Origin: Microbacterium radiodurans
GTDB taxonomy: Bacteria; Actinomycetota; Actinomycetes; Actinomycetales; Microbacteriaceae
Direction of reading: 5' to 3'
DNA length: 64,000 bases
NCBI RefSeq assembly: GCF_008710705.1
Contig: NZ_VYRZ01000001.1
Coordinates: 62,001-126,000, forward strand
A program made the position numbers and the translations under genes. Under the pieces are notes generated by a model. That model made no database searches and had not been told where the DNA came from. It saw only the letters and a list, made by a program, of their open reading frames with translations. Below are positions 49,531 to 59,046 of the stretch, one piece after another. The stretch's first letter is position 1; each line of letters begins with the position of its first letter.

Positions 49531-49639
49531 CCGGCCGCCCGCGCTCCGCCCCGCCGACCCGACCGGCCACCCGCCCTGCGGCCCACCGCACGACGAGGCG
49601 CGGCTCGACCAGCACGCGAGCCGCCCCGCCGCCGACCCG

Positions 49640-49703
49640 TTCTCAGGAAAGAGAGCACACCGGGCCGCGCAACGACCCCGGTACCCACCGCATCTCCTGA
49701 GAA
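49640..49703. repeat. Palindromic repeat family A, copy 4
   Basis: 64 bp, near-identical to copy 3, followed by a diverged spacer and then the true 3' end of lacI. Confidence 0.9.
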
Positions 49704-49776
49704 CCGGCCAGCCGCACCCGCCCGCCGATCCGACCGGCCGCCCCGCCGCGGACCCGACCGCCCACAGCCCGGCCGA

Positions 49777-50793
49777 TCAGCGCACGACGAGGCGCGGCTC
49801 GACCAGCACGTGCGCCTCCCCCGCCGTCGCCACCCGGGGCGCCACCGTCGATCCGGTCGCGCCCGTGAGCAGCTGCAGCACGCCGTCGGCGACGCTCTCG
49901 GGCAGCTGCTCGACGCTGCTGAGTCCGAGCGCCTCGGCTGCGGGGGTGTTGTCGAAGCCGACGATCGGCATGTCGTCGCGGCCCGCGGATGCCGCGGCGA
50001 GACGAGCGCCGATGGCGAGCGTGTCGCTCGCGCACACCAGGGCGTCGATCGCGCCGCGCCCGGTCGCGGGTGCCGCCTCGAGCGCCGCAGCGACCACCGC
50101 GCGCGCGGCGGCGACGTCCTCCTCGGCACTCAGACGCACCCCGCCCGAGCCGACGACCGACCGCCACCCGCGCTCGCGGTCGTCCCCCGTGCCCGACCCG
50201 GTCGGCCAGCCGAGGAATGCGACGGCGTCGCCGACGAGACCCGCCAGGTGCGACGAGGCGGCGCGTGTTCCCGCCGCGCCGTCGACGTCGACCCACAGGT
50301 GGGCCGGGTCGTCGACGTCGTCGAGCCCCCAGGGCCGGCCGAAGGCGACGAAGGGCACGTCGCGTTCGAGGAGCCACCCCGTGCGCGGATCGCCGTGGAA
50401 GGTGCCGGTGACGACGAATCCATCGACCTCGCCGCCCTCGACGAGCTCCCGCATCCTCTCGATCTCCTCGTCGGCCGATCGCGCCGCATAGAGCAGCACG
50501 CGCAGTCCCCGTTCGCCCGCGCGTTCGGTGAGCGCATGGACGAACCGGTCGAGGACGACCCCCGACACTCCCCCGGCATACGGGTCCAGATGGATGCCGA
50601 TCGCGCTGCTGCGACGCGTGCGCAGCGCCCGAGCGGCGATATGCGGTCGGTACCCGAGCTCGGCGATGGCGCTCTCGACGCGCAGCCGCGTCGAGAGCCG
50701 CACGATCCCGGGGGTGTTGAGGACGTTCGACACCGTCTGCCGCGAGACGCCGGCGATGCGCGCGACGTCCTCGACGGTCGGTGCCTTGGCCAT
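49777..50793 (-). CDS. LacI-family transcriptional regulator
   Basis: 338 residues. The N-terminal helix-turn-helix and hinge read TVEDVARIAGVSRQTVSNVL ... AIAELGYRPHIAARALRTRR; the rest is the periplasmic-binding-like effector domain (IGIHLDPYAGG, DGFVVTGTFHGDP, PIVGFDNTPAAEALGLSSV). It is divergent from the sugar ABC operon and presumably represses it until a sugar ligand binds. TAAGAT ends 8 bases before the ATG. Its 3' end is partly duplicated downstream. Confidence 0.92.
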   Translation of the reverse strand: MAKAPTVEDVARIAGVSRQTVSNVLNTPGIVRLSTRLRVESAIAELGYRPHIAARALRTRRSSAIGIHLDPYAGGVSGVVLDRFVHALTERAGERGLRVLLYAARSADEEIERMRELVEGGEVDGFVVTGTFHGDPRTGWLLERDVPFVAFGRPWGLDDVDDPAHLWVDVDGAAGTRAASSHLAGLVGDAVAFLGWPTGSGTGDDRERGWRSVVGSGGVRLSAEEDVAAARAVVAAALEAAPATGRGAIDALVCASDTLAIGARLAAASAGRDDMPIVGFDNTPAAEALGLSSVEQLPESVADGVLQLLTGATGSTVAPRVATAGEAHVLVEPRLVVR

Positions 50794-50823
50794 GGGCGAC
50801 CATCTTACGGTTCCGGCAAGACG

Positions 50824-50852
50824 TTGACAGAGCGCGGCCGCCTTCGTAATCT
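50824..50852 (+). promoter_or_regulatory. Promoter of the sugar ABC operon
   Basis: TTGACA (50824-50829), a 17-base spacer and TAATCT (50847-50852): the best consensus promoter in the window. Transcription would begin near 50859. Confidence 0.8.
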
Positions 50853-50869
50853 CGTCTGCACACCCGGAG

Positions 50870-50883
50870 TTTGATCGTTCAAA
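50870..50883. promoter_or_regulatory. LacI-type operator
   Basis: TTTGATCGTTCAAA is a palindrome with the central CG typical of LacI-family operators (arms match at 5 of 6 positions). It lies about 10 bases after the expected start point of the sugar operon, where a bound repressor would block transcription. Confidence 0.65.
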
Positions 50884-50946
50884 GTTCCAGCACCGCCCCG
50901 GACGACCGACTCCGAAGCGCCTGCCTCATCGAAGGAGAAGAGACAC

Positions 50947-52200
50947 ATGACACCGCGCAGCACGCGCTCGGCCTGGGGAGCGACCGCGCTCCTCGCCGTC
51001 GGCGCTCTCACCCTCACCGCCTGCGGATCCGGTTTCGACGACTCGGGCTCGGGAGGGTCCGCCGACGGCAGGCTCACGAGTTCCGACGACTCCCTGACCG
51101 TCCTCATCGGATCCTCCGGCGACGCCGAGACGACCGCCGTGACCGACGCGGTCGCGGCCTGGTCGGAGGAGTCCGGCATCGACGCGACGGTTCAAGCAGC
51201 GACCGACCTGCCGCAGGAGCTCTCGCAGGGCTTCGCCGCCGGTTCGCCGCCCGACGTCTTCTACCTCTCGGGCGACGCGCTCGCCGGGTACGCCGGAAAC
51301 GGCTCGATCCAGGCCTACGGCGACGATCTCGGCAACCGCGACGACTTCTACCCCTCGCTCGTCGACAACTTCACCGTCGACGACCAGTTCTTCTGCGCCC
51401 CGAAGGACTTCTCGACGCTCGCGCTCGTCATCAACACCCAGCTCTGGGAGCAGGCGGGCCTGACCGACGCCGACATCCCCACCGACTGGGATCAGCTCGC
51501 CTCGGTCGCCCAGCAGCTGACGACCGACGGGCGCGTGGGCCTCGCGTTCGGCGCCGAGTACCAGCGCGTCGGCGCCTTCATGGCCCAGGCGGGCGGCGGT
51601 CTCGTGACCGACGGCGCGGCCACGGCCGACAGCGACCAGAACGTCGAGGCGCTCGACTACGTGAAGACCCACCTCGCCGACGGCACCTTCGCCTACGCGA
51701 GCGACCTCGGCGCGGGCTGGGGCGGCGAAGCCTTCGGCAAGCAGCTGTCGGCGATGACCATCGAGGGCAACTGGATCACCGGCGGACTCGCCGCCGACTA
51801 CCCCGACCTGGCCTACACCGTCGCGCCGCTCCCGAGCGGTCCGGGCGGCGAGGGCACGCTGCAGTTCACCAACTGCTGGGGCATGGCGGCCGACAGCCCC
51901 AACCAGCAGGCGGCACTCGACCTCATCGAGTTCCTCACGAGCACCGACCAGCAGCTCGCCTTCTCCGAGGCGTTCGGCCCGATGCCGTCGATCCAGTCGG
52001 CGGCCGACGCCTGGCGTTCGGCCAACCCCGACCTCGAGGCGTTCCTCGACGGAGCCGAGTACGCGCAGTTCCCGCCGAACCAGGACGGCGCAGCCGACGT
52101 CATCTCCGACTTCAACGCGCAGCTGGAGACGCTCTCGAGCAGCGACCCCACCAGCATCCTGCAGACGGTTCAGTCGAACCTCGAGGCGATCGTCGGCTGA
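50947..52200 (+). CDS. Sugar ABC transporter substrate-binding lipoprotein
   Basis: 417 residues of solute-binding family 1 (MalE-like). Lipoprotein signal with lipobox LTAC (Cys about 26), then LTVLIGSSGDAETTAVTDAV, GSPPDVFYLSGD, MTIEGNWITGGLAADYPDL and CWGMAADSPNQQAALDLIEF. GAAGGAG lies 9 bases before the ATG. First gene of a LacI-controlled operon with two permeases and a debranching-type enzyme, so an oligosaccharide or glucoside is the likely cargo. Confidence 0.92.
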   Translation: MTPRSTRSAWGATALLAVGALTLTACGSGFDDSGSGGSADGRLTSSDDSLTVLIGSSGDAETTAVTDAVAAWSEESGIDATVQAATDLPQELSQGFAAGSPPDVFYLSGDALAGYAGNGSIQAYGDDLGNRDDFYPSLVDNFTVDDQFFCAPKDFSTLALVINTQLWEQAGLTDADIPTDWDQLASVAQQLTTDGRVGLAFGAEYQRVGAFMAQAGGGLVTDGAATADSDQNVEALDYVKTHLADGTFAYASDLGAGWGGEAFGKQLSAMTIEGNWITGGLAADYPDLAYTVAPLPSGPGGEGTLQFTNCWGMAADSPNQQAALDLIEFLTSTDQQLAFSEAFGPMPSIQSAADAWRSANPDLEAFLDGAEYAQFPPNQDGAADVISDFNAQLETLSSSDPTSILQTVQSNLEAIVG

Positions 52201-52204
52201 CACC

Positions 52205-53383
52205 ATGACCGCCCCCTCCTCGGCGCGGGTCGACCCGCGCTCCGCCGGCGCCGCGCCGCGCGGCGAAACCGGCCGGCCCGGCAGCCGGCACGGCGGCGGT
52301 CGTCGCGCCGGATCCCCCCGCGGGATCCGGCGCGGCATCCACGGCAACCAGGCCGCCGCCGGCTGGCTGTTCGTCCTTCCCGTTATCGTGATCCTCGGCG
52401 TCTTCATGCTCGTCCCGGTACTCATGGCGCTGTGGGTGAGCGTGTCGGACTGGGGCGGGCGCGGCAGTCCGCTGTCGCCGAACGTCGGCTTCGTCGGTCT
52501 GGAGAACTACGCCGCGGTGACGGCCGACGGCGGCCTGCCGACCCGCGACTTCGGCATCGCCCTCCGCAACAACGCGTGGTACGTGCTCCTGGTCGTGCCG
52601 CTCCAGACCGCCCTGTCGCTCTTCCTCGCGCTGCTCGTCAACCGCGCGATCCTGCGCGGCCGCGGCTTCTTCCGCACAGCGTTCTACTTCCCGTCGGTGA
52701 CGAGCTCCGTCGCGATCACCGTGCTCTGGCTCTTCCTGTTCTCCTCGAGCGGCGTCGTGAACACGGTGCTGTCGTGGATCGGGATCACCGGGCCCAACTG
52801 GTTCAACGACCCGAGCGGCGTCGTCCACAACGTCCTCGGCGCCGTCGGCATCGACAGCGGGCCCGCGTTCCTGACCGGCGGGGGCTTTCTCGGGATCACC
52901 TGGTGGGACTGGCTCGCCGGCCCCTCGGTCGCGATGAGCGCATTCGTCCTCATGGCGGTGTTCACCACGTCGGGCACGTTCATGCTGCTCTTCCTCGCCG
53001 GCCTGCAGAACATCGGCGGCGAGACCGAGGAGGCCGCGATGGTCGACGGCGCGTCGAGCTGGCAGCGCTTCTGGCGCGTCACCCTGCCGCAGCTGAAGCC
53101 GGTGCTGTTCACCGTGCTGACCCTCGGGCTGATCGGATGCTGGCAGGTCTTCGACCAGATCTACACCGGCACCCAGGGCGGGCCCAGCAAGACCACGCTG
53201 ACCCCCGCCTACCTCAGCTACCAGGCGGCCTTCGGCTCGCAGGACTGGGGCCAAGGCGCCGCGATCGCCTTCATGCTCTTCGCGATCATCGTCTTCTTCA
53301 CGATCGTCCAGCGCATCGTGCTGCGCGACCGGCCCGTGTCGGCTCGCAGAGCCCGGCAGTACCAGGTGAGGCAGCAGCCATGA
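52205..53383 (+). CDS. Sugar ABC transporter permease (MalF/UgpA type)
   Basis: 392 residues. A basic, disordered N-terminal 45 residues precede six membrane segments and the EAA loop EEAAMVDGASSWQRFWRVTLPQ that docks the ATPase. The insert around GITGPNWFNDPSGV makes it longer than usual. It starts 4 bases after the binding-protein gene, and its stop overlaps the next ATG (ATGA). Confidence 0.92.
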   Translation: MTAPSSARVDPRSAGAAPRGETGRPGSRHGGGRRAGSPRGIRRGIHGNQAAAGWLFVLPVIVILGVFMLVPVLMALWVSVSDWGGRGSPLSPNVGFVGLENYAAVTADGGLPTRDFGIALRNNAWYVLLVVPLQTALSLFLALLVNRAILRGRGFFRTAFYFPSVTSSVAITVLWLFLFSSSGVVNTVLSWIGITGPNWFNDPSGVVHNVLGAVGIDSGPAFLTGGGFLGITWWDWLAGPSVAMSAFVLMAVFTTSGTFMLLFLAGLQNIGGETEEAAMVDGASSWQRFWRVTLPQLKPVLFTVLTLGLIGCWQVFDQIYTGTQGGPSKTTLTPAYLSYQAAFGSQDWGQGAAIAFMLFAIIVFFTIVQRIVLRDRPVSARRARQYQVRQQP

Positions 53384-54288
53384 CCGCATCCATCGCCCCG
53401 TCCCGCCCGGCGGCGCCGGCCGCATCCGCTCCCGCGCCCGACGCGAGACGCCGGCTCTCGCGGCGAGCGCTCATCGGCCAGATCGCCCTGTACGTACTGC
53501 TCATCGCGATCGCGCTGATCTACATCTTCCCGTTCCTCGTGCAGGTCGCGACCTCGTTCAAGACCGAAGCGGATGCCGCGGCCGACCCCATCTCGCTCAT
53601 CCCGTCGCCGACGACGTGGGCCGCCTACCAGCGCCTGTTCCTCTTCTCGGACTTCCCGGTGTGGTTCGCCAACTCCGCCGTCGTCACAGTGTTCGTCACG
53701 ATCGGACGGGTGTTCTTCAACTCGCTGGCCGGCTACGCGCTCGCACGGCTGCAATTCCGCGGCCGCGGGATCATCTTCGCGGCGCTCGTCGGCGTCATGG
53801 CCGTGCCGACCGTGGTGCTGCTGATCCCGAAGTTCCTCGTGATCAACCAGCTCGGCATCTACGACTCGTACGCGGGCATGATCCTCCCGCTCCTCGTGGA
53901 TGCCGCGGGCGTGTTCATCATGAAGAACTTCTTCGAGTCGATCCCCGTCGCCGTCGAGGAGCAGGCGCGCATCGACGGCGCCGGCACGTTCCGCATCTTC
54001 TGGTCGGTCGTGCTTCCGATGGCACGGCCGGCGCTCATCACGATCGTCATCCTGTCGTTCCAGGGATCGTGGAACGAGCTGAGCCACTTCATCGTGTCGA
54101 CCCAGTCGCCCGAGCTCACCACGCTCACCAAGGGCGTCGCAGCACTGGCGAGCGGTCAGCTCAGTCAGGGCACCCAGTATCCGATCAAACTCGCAGCGGC
54201 GGCGATCATGACGATCCCGGTCGCGGTGATGTTCTTCATCTTCCAGCGGCGCATCATGAACGCCAGCGAAGGAGCCGTCAAGGAATGA
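53380..54288 (+). CDS. Sugar ABC transporter permease (MalG/UgpE type)
   Basis: 302 residues with six membrane segments and the EAA loop VEEQARIDGAGTFRIFWSVV. Typical MalG-type landmarks include FPFLVQVATSFKT and GSWNELSHFIV. Overlaps both neighbours by 4 bases, so the operon is tightly coupled. No ATPase gene follows, so a shared MsiK/UgpC-like ATPase encoded elsewhere is expected. Confidence 0.93.
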   Translation: MTASIAPSRPAAPAASAPAPDARRRLSRRALIGQIALYVLLIAIALIYIFPFLVQVATSFKTEADAAADPISLIPSPTTWAAYQRLFLFSDFPVWFANSAVVTVFVTIGRVFFNSLAGYALARLQFRGRGIIFAALVGVMAVPTVVLLIPKFLVINQLGIYDSYAGMILPLLVDAAGVFIMKNFFESIPVAVEEQARIDGAGTFRIFWSVVLPMARPALITIVILSFQGSWNELSHFIVSTQSPELTTLTKGVAALASGQLSQGTQYPIKLAAAAIMTIPVAVMFFIFQRRIMNASEGAVKE

Positions 54289-56204
54289 CCGACCCCCACC
54301 TGCCCGCACCCCAGCGTCAGCCCCTCCTCGACCAGGCCGTCATCGCGCTGCGCGCCCCGACCCAGACATGGTCCCGTCGTTCGGGCGACATGGGCGAGGC
54401 ACCGATCGACGGGGTGTACCACGGCGACATCCGACACATCCGAGGCCTCGAGCTCACGTGCGACGGGTCGGCGATCGAGTGGATCTCGCTCGACGACGCC
54501 GACGCGTCGCGCGTCGTCTTCGGCGGACTCCTCCGCGGGCTCGACTCGCCGCTGCCGGACCCGCGCGTCCGCCTCGTACGCGAGCGGGTGGTGGCGGATG
54601 GCTCGCTCACCGAGACGGTGCGCATCGTCTCGGCCATCGACGCGGCCGTCGAGACGACCCTCCGCCTCGCGGTCACGCCCGATTTCGCCGCACTGCACGA
54701 CGTGAAGGCGGGCCTCGCGGCCGGCGCGTCCGTCACGGCGGACGTCGTCGGCGACACGGCAGCGGTGAGCGACAGCGAGCGCTCCTTCGACCTGCGCGCC
54801 CCCGGCGCCGTGCTGTCGTGGCGCGACGGCATCGTTCAGGTGGAGTGGGACGTCCGCGTGCCGGCGGGGGGAACGGGCGAGCACACGGTCTCGATCGAGA
54901 TGACCGACCCGGGGCTCGTCGTCACCGGCGCACGCTCGTCGGCGCCGTGGGACCGCCCCGACGTGGCGCGGCGGGGAACCGCGATCGAGCCACGGCTGGG
55001 GCACTGGCTCTCCCGCGCGCTCGACGACCTCGACGCCTTGCGCCTCGCGCTTCCCGAGCACGCCGACGACGAGTTCTACGCGGCGGGCGCCCCCTGGTTC
55101 TTCACGCTCTTCGGGCGCGACTCGCTGTGGGCCGCGCGCCTGAGCCTGCCGCTGGATGTGCGGATCGCGGCATCCACCCTCCGCGTGCTGGCCCGGCTGC
55201 AGGGCGACGCGACCGACCCCGACACGGCCCAGCAGCCCGGCAAGATCCTGCACGAGCTGCGGGCCGCCGCGCTCGAGATCCCGAGCGAGGGAGTCGTGCT
55301 GCCGCCGGTCTACTACGGCAGCGTCGATGCGACCGCGCTCTGGGTCTGCCTGCTCGTCGACGCCTGGCGGGCGGGGATGCCGGAGCCCGAGGTCCGCGAC
55401 CTGCTCCCCGCGCTGGACGGTGCCCTGACGTGGCTGCGCGAGGACGCCGACGCCGACGGCGACGGGTTCCTCGACTACATCGACGAGACCGGACGCGGGC
55501 TCGCGAACCAGGGGTGGAAGGACTCGGGCGACTCGATACAGTGGCGCGACGGGACTCTCGCGTCGGGTCCGATCGCGCTGTGCGAGGTGCAGGCCTACGC
55601 CTACGAGGCCGCGCGCGGCGCCGCCGATCTGCTCGAGGCGCTCGGCGCCGAGGACGCGCACACCGCGTCGGATCTCCGCGCCTGGGCATCCGACCTGCGC
55701 GCGCGCTTCGCCGCGGCCTACTGGGTCGAGACGCCCGAGGGTCGCTACCCCGCGATCGCGCTCGATCGCGACAAGCGCCCCGTCGACACGCTGACGAGCA
55801 ACATCGGCCACCTGATCGGAACCGGCATCCTCGATCCCCTGGACGAGGCGCGCATCGCGTCGCTGCTGCTCGCCCCGACGATGTCGAGCGGGTACGGCAT
55901 CCGCACCATGTCGACGGATGCCGGGGGCTACTGGCCGCTGGCCTACCACGGCGGCAGCGTGTGGCTGCACGACACCGCGATCGCGGCGCACGGCCTGGCG
56001 CGCGCGGGGCTGCGGGAGGAGGCGACCGAGGTCGTCGCGGGCATGCTCGCCGCGGCGGACGGCTTCGGCTTCCGCGTGCCCGAGCTGCACGCCGGCGACC
56101 CCGCCTCGCAGACCCGGGTTCCGGTGCCCTACCCGGCCGCGTGCCGGCCGCAGGCCTGGTCGGCGGCTGCCGCGATCGTCGCCCTGCAGGTGCTCGAGAG
56201 CTGA
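54285..56204 (+). CDS. Glycogen-debranching-like glycosidase (GDE N-bis plus amylo-alpha-1,6-glucosidase fold)
   Basis: 639 residues. The N-terminal domain (VIALRAPTQTWSRRSGDMG ... IDGVYHGDIRHIRGLELTC) matches the GDE N-bis type found in many actinobacterial glycosidases. The C-terminal six-hairpin barrel carries APWFFTLFGRDSLWAARL, GLANQGWKDSGDSIQW, ALCEVQAYAYEAARGA and GGYWPLAYHGGSVWLHDTAI, whose Asp and Glu residues are the probable catalytic acids. It is cytoplasmic and likely hydrolyses the imported saccharide. Linkage specificity cannot be read from sequence. Overlaps the permease gene by 4 bases. Confidence 0.87.
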   Translation: MTDPHLPAPQRQPLLDQAVIALRAPTQTWSRRSGDMGEAPIDGVYHGDIRHIRGLELTCDGSAIEWISLDDADASRVVFGGLLRGLDSPLPDPRVRLVRERVVADGSLTETVRIVSAIDAAVETTLRLAVTPDFAALHDVKAGLAAGASVTADVVGDTAAVSDSERSFDLRAPGAVLSWRDGIVQVEWDVRVPAGGTGEHTVSIEMTDPGLVVTGARSSAPWDRPDVARRGTAIEPRLGHWLSRALDDLDALRLALPEHADDEFYAAGAPWFFTLFGRDSLWAARLSLPLDVRIAASTLRVLARLQGDATDPDTAQQPGKILHELRAAALEIPSEGVVLPPVYYGSVDATALWVCLLVDAWRAGMPEPEVRDLLPALDGALTWLREDADADGDGFLDYIDETGRGLANQGWKDSGDSIQWRDGTLASGPIALCEVQAYAYEAARGAADLLEALGAEDAHTASDLRAWASDLRARFAAAYWVETPEGRYPAIALDRDKRPVDTLTSNIGHLIGTGILDPLDEARIASLLLAPTMSSGYGIRTMSTDAGGYWPLAYHGGSVWLHDTAIAAHGLARAGLREEATEVVAGMLAAADGFGFRVPELHAGDPASQTRVPVPYPAACRPQAWSAAAAIVALQVLES

Positions 56205-56234
56205 CCCGGGAGCGCTCGGCCGGTCGGCGTCGGA

Positions 56235-56304
56235 CCGTGCTCAGGAGGCTCGCCGCACGCGCACCCTGCAGACCCCAGACAGCCCGCACTTCTCCTGAGT
56301 ACGG
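56235..56304. repeat. Palindromic repeat family A, copy 5
   Basis: 70 bp bounded by CCGTGCTCAGGAG (56235-56247) and CTCCTGAGTACGG (56292-56304), between convergent genes. The interior differs from the other copies. The rest of the gap 56205-56342 shows no gene. Confidence 0.8.
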
Positions 56305-56342
56305 ACCCGCGACAGCCGAGAACGGGTCCACCCTGCCCGCGA

Positions 56343-57236
56343 TCAGGCCGCGCGGCTGAGGCTCCTGCGGCTGCGCCGGACCAGGCCGCGCGTCTCCCGG
56401 CCGTTCGCGCGCCATGCGACGACCGCGGCGGCGGCGACCACGACGACGATCACCAGCACCGCCGCGATCGCGACGGGGGTCGAGTGCGGCTGGTCGGTCG
56501 TGCGCGCGATCGCAATCCACGCGAGGCCCCACGACAGCGCGAGGATGGGTGAGGGGCGACCGCGCGAGAAGGCGGCGACGCCCACGCCGACGGCGGCGAC
56601 CACGACGAGCACGGCGACGCCCCAGACATCGGCCTGGGCTCCCCACGACTCCGGCACCGTCCGACTCAGCCAGGCCGTGATGTCGGCCACGGTCGCGAGC
56701 GACACCCAGCCGAGATGGAGACCGACCGTGGCGTCCATGAGCACGCGGTCACCGACGGACGCGGGCCGCCGTCGCACGAGGATGCGGAACGTCCAGCCGA
56801 GCGCGGCGAGCAACAGGACGATCGCGACGACGGTGAGCGGCAGCGTCGTGAACTGCGCCGCCAGCAGCCACCCCCCGTTCAGCACGGCGGTGAGGGCGAT
56901 CCACCACCCGGCGGCGCGCTGTCGCGGTCGATCGCGCTGTCGGGGGGAGGCCTGCCAGACGGCGTACCCGACCATGAAGAGGTAGATGACCGACCAGATG
57001 CTGAACGCCGGTGTGCCCGGTGCCAGCACGGTGGCATCGGCGTCGAGCGCGCCGCCCTGCAGGTCGCGGACGTTGGTGCCGCCGAGCAGCCCGGTCCCCA
57101 CCATGGCCGCCACGATCATGAAGCAGACCGCCGAGACGACGGCGATCTGACGGATGAGGTCGCGGCCGGTGTCCGGCCGATCGGATGCCGGCGCGCCGCC
57201 CCTCGAGGTCGACGCGTGACGCGCGGTGGTGCTCAT
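56343..57236 (-). CDS. TspO/MBR-like tryptophan-rich membrane protein
   Basis: 297 residues with eight or so membrane segments. PAFSIWSVIYLFMVGYAVWQ, AAGWWIALTAVLNGGWLLAAQ and GLHLGWVSLATVADITAWL are Trp-rich helices like those of the TspO/tryptophan-rich sensory protein family. The protein is longer than classic TspO (about 160 residues), as in other actinobacterial members. TACCGT (57243-57248) ends 6 bases before the ATG. Function is uncertain (porphyrin or stress-related sensing has been proposed for TspO). Confidence 0.6.
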   Translation of the reverse strand: MSTTARHASTSRGGAPASDRPDTGRDLIRQIAVVSAVCFMIVAAMVGTGLLGGTNVRDLQGGALDADATVLAPGTPAFSIWSVIYLFMVGYAVWQASPRQRDRPRQRAAGWWIALTAVLNGGWLLAAQFTTLPLTVVAIVLLLAALGWTFRILVRRRPASVGDRVLMDATVGLHLGWVSLATVADITAWLSRTVPESWGAQADVWGVAVLVVVAAVGVGVAAFSRGRPSPILALSWGLAWIAIARTTDQPHSTPVAIAAVLVIVVVVAAAAVVAWRANGRETRGLVRRSRRSLSRAA

Positions 57237-57267
57237 TCCCTCACGGTAGGCGCGAGCACCGTGCCGC

Positions 57268-59046
57268 TCATCGTCTTGACAGCGACGGCCCGACGATCAC
57301 GGCGGACTCGGGCGCCACGACGAGCGCGCCGTCGAGCCGCTCGGCGGGCAGCGTCTCGAGCCAGACCTCGTCGCGCTCGTCGCCGTCGCGTCCCGCGCCG
57401 CTGCTCCTCGAGACACCCTCGAGCTCGATCCGCCAGGGCTGGGGCGAGAGGTTCACCACCACGCGGGCACGACCGCGCTGCAGGTCGTAGACCCGCCCGC
57501 CCTCGACCTCGCTCGCGGCCGCGCCGCGCGAGCCGAATCGCGGGTCGGTGAGATCCGGCTGCTCGCGTCGCAGCCGGCCGAGCCGGCGGTAGAGGTCCAG
57601 CAGTCGCGCGCTCGCGCCGCCGTCGGCCTCGCTCCAGTCGAGCTTCGAGCGAAGGAACGTCGACTCTTCGTTGGGATCGGGCACGAGATCCTCGTCCCAC
57701 CCCATCTCGGCGAACTCCTGCTTGCGCCCTGCGGCGGTCGCCTCGGCCAGCTCGGGCTCGGGGTGCGAGGTGAAGAACTGCCACGGCGTGCTCGCGCCCC
57801 ACTCCTCGCCCATGAAGAGCATCGGCGTGCCGGGCGCGGTCAGCGTCAGGACGGCGGCGATCGCGAGGCGGTCGGCGCTGAGCGTGGCCGACAGGCGATC
57901 GCCCGCTGCCCGATTGCCGATCTGGTCGTGGTCCTGCGCGAAGGTGACGAGGCGCCATGAGGGCGACTCCGGCGGGATGGGGCGACCGTGCGCACGCCCG
58001 CGGAACGACGAGTAGGTGCCGTCGTGGAAGAAGCCGCCGCTCCAGACCTTCGGAAGCGCGTCGAGCTCGTCGAAGTCGGCGTAGTAGCCGACCGTCTCGC
58101 CGGTGAGCGCGACGTGCACGGCGTGATGCCAGTCATCCGACCACTGCGCCGTGATGCCGTAGCCCTTCGCCTCGGCGGGAAGGATCATCGTCGGGTCGTT
58201 CATGTCGCTCTCGGCGATGAGCGTCAGCGGCCGACCGAGGTGCGCGCTGAGGGCATCGACTCGCTGTGCGAGCTCGGCCAGGAGGTGCACCGGGCTGTCG
58301 TCGTCGTGCAGCGCGTGCACGGCGTCGAGGCGCAGCCCGTCAACGTGGAAGTCGCGCAGCCACATCTCGGCGTTCTCGATGATGTAGTCGCGCACCGCAC
58401 GCTCGTCGAGGTTGACGCTGTCGCCCCACGTGTTGCGGCGCCCGTCGCGGAGATACGGACCGTACTCGGGGAGGTAGTTGCCCGAGGGGCCCAGGTGGTT
58501 GTAGACGACGTCCTGGATGACCGCGAGGCCGGCGGCGTGCGCGGCATCCACGAATCGTCGGTAGGCGTCCGGTCCGCCGTAGCTCTCCTGCACGGCGTAC
58601 CAGAGCACGCCGTCGTAGCCCCAGTTGTGGGTGCCGTTGAACGCGTTGACCGGCAGCAGCTCGACGTGCGTCACGCCGAGCTCGACGAGGTGGTCGAGGC
58701 GCGCGATCGCGGCGTCGAGGGTACCGGGACCGGTGAAGGTGCCGATGTGCATCTCGTAGACCAGGCCGCCCGCGACCGGCCGCCCGGTCCATGCGTCATC
58801 GGTCCAGGCGAAGGCCGCCGGGTCGTCGACGGCCGAGAGACCGTGGACGCCGTCGGGTTGGCGCCGCGATCGGGGATCGGGCCTCGGGTCGGCGGCGTCG
58901 CCGAGGAGGAAGCCGTACTTGTCGCCGGGGGCGAGCTCGACGTCGGAGCGCCACCATCCGCTCTCCCCGCGGCGCAGCTCGACATCGTCCGCTCCGGGAC
59001 GGTGCAGTCGCACCCGTTCGGCGCGGGGCGCCCAGACCTCGATCAT
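57268..59046 (-). CDS. treZ: Malto-oligosyltrehalose trehalohydrolase
   Basis: 592 residues of the GH13 trehalohydrolase group. An N-terminal CBM48-like domain ([15 protein letters not shown]) precedes the barrel with [25 protein letters not shown] (nucleophile Asp), [10 protein letters not shown] (acid/base Glu) and [16 protein letters not shown]. It releases trehalose from maltooligosyl-trehalose made by TreY. Last gene of treX-treY-treZ, overlapping treY by 4 bases. Confidence 0.95.
   Translation of the reverse strand: MIEVWAPRAERVRLHRPGADDVELRRGESGWWRSDVELAPGDKYGFLLGDAADPRPDPRSRRQPDGVHGLSAVDDPAAFAWTDDAWTGRPVAGGLVYEMHIGTFTGPGTLDAAIARLDHLVELGVTHVELLPVNAFNGTHNWGYDGVLWYAVQESYGGPDAYRRFVDAAHAAGLAVIQDVVYNHLGPSGNYLPEYGPYLRDGRRNTWGDSVNLDERAVRDYIIENAEMWLRDFHVDGLRLDAVHALHDDDSPVHLLAELAQRVDALSAHLGRPLTLIAESDMNDPTMILPAEAKGYGITAQWSDDWHHAVHVALTGETVGYYADFDELDALPKVWSGGFFHDGTYSSFRGRAHGRPIPPESPSWRLVTFAQDHDQIGNRAAGDRLSATLSADRLAIAAVLTLTAPGTPMLFMGEEWGASTPWQFFTSHPEPELAEATAAGRKQEFAEMGWDEDLVPDPNEESTFLRSKLDWSEADGGASARLLDLYRRLGRLRREQPDLTDPRFGSRGAAASEVEGGRVYDLQRGRARVVVNLSPQPWRIELEGVSRSSGAGRDGDERDEVWLETLPAERLDGALVVAPESAVIVGPSLSRR

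Larger units (their letters stand above)
49415..49776. other. 362-base gap made of duplicated 3'-end material
   Basis: Between the convergent amidotransferase and lacI genes lie two family A palindromes in matching context 173 bases apart. After the first is a copy of the last codons of lacI (about 49587-49616). No gene is supported; apparent frames here are by-products of the duplication. Confidence 0.75.

Noticed and set aside
48635..49615. A 326-codon minus-strand frame covering the amidotransferase gene and the duplicated lacI tail
   Set aside because: It is antisense to a gene with a complete Cys-His-Glu triad, and its N-terminus is just the duplicated lacI 3' end.
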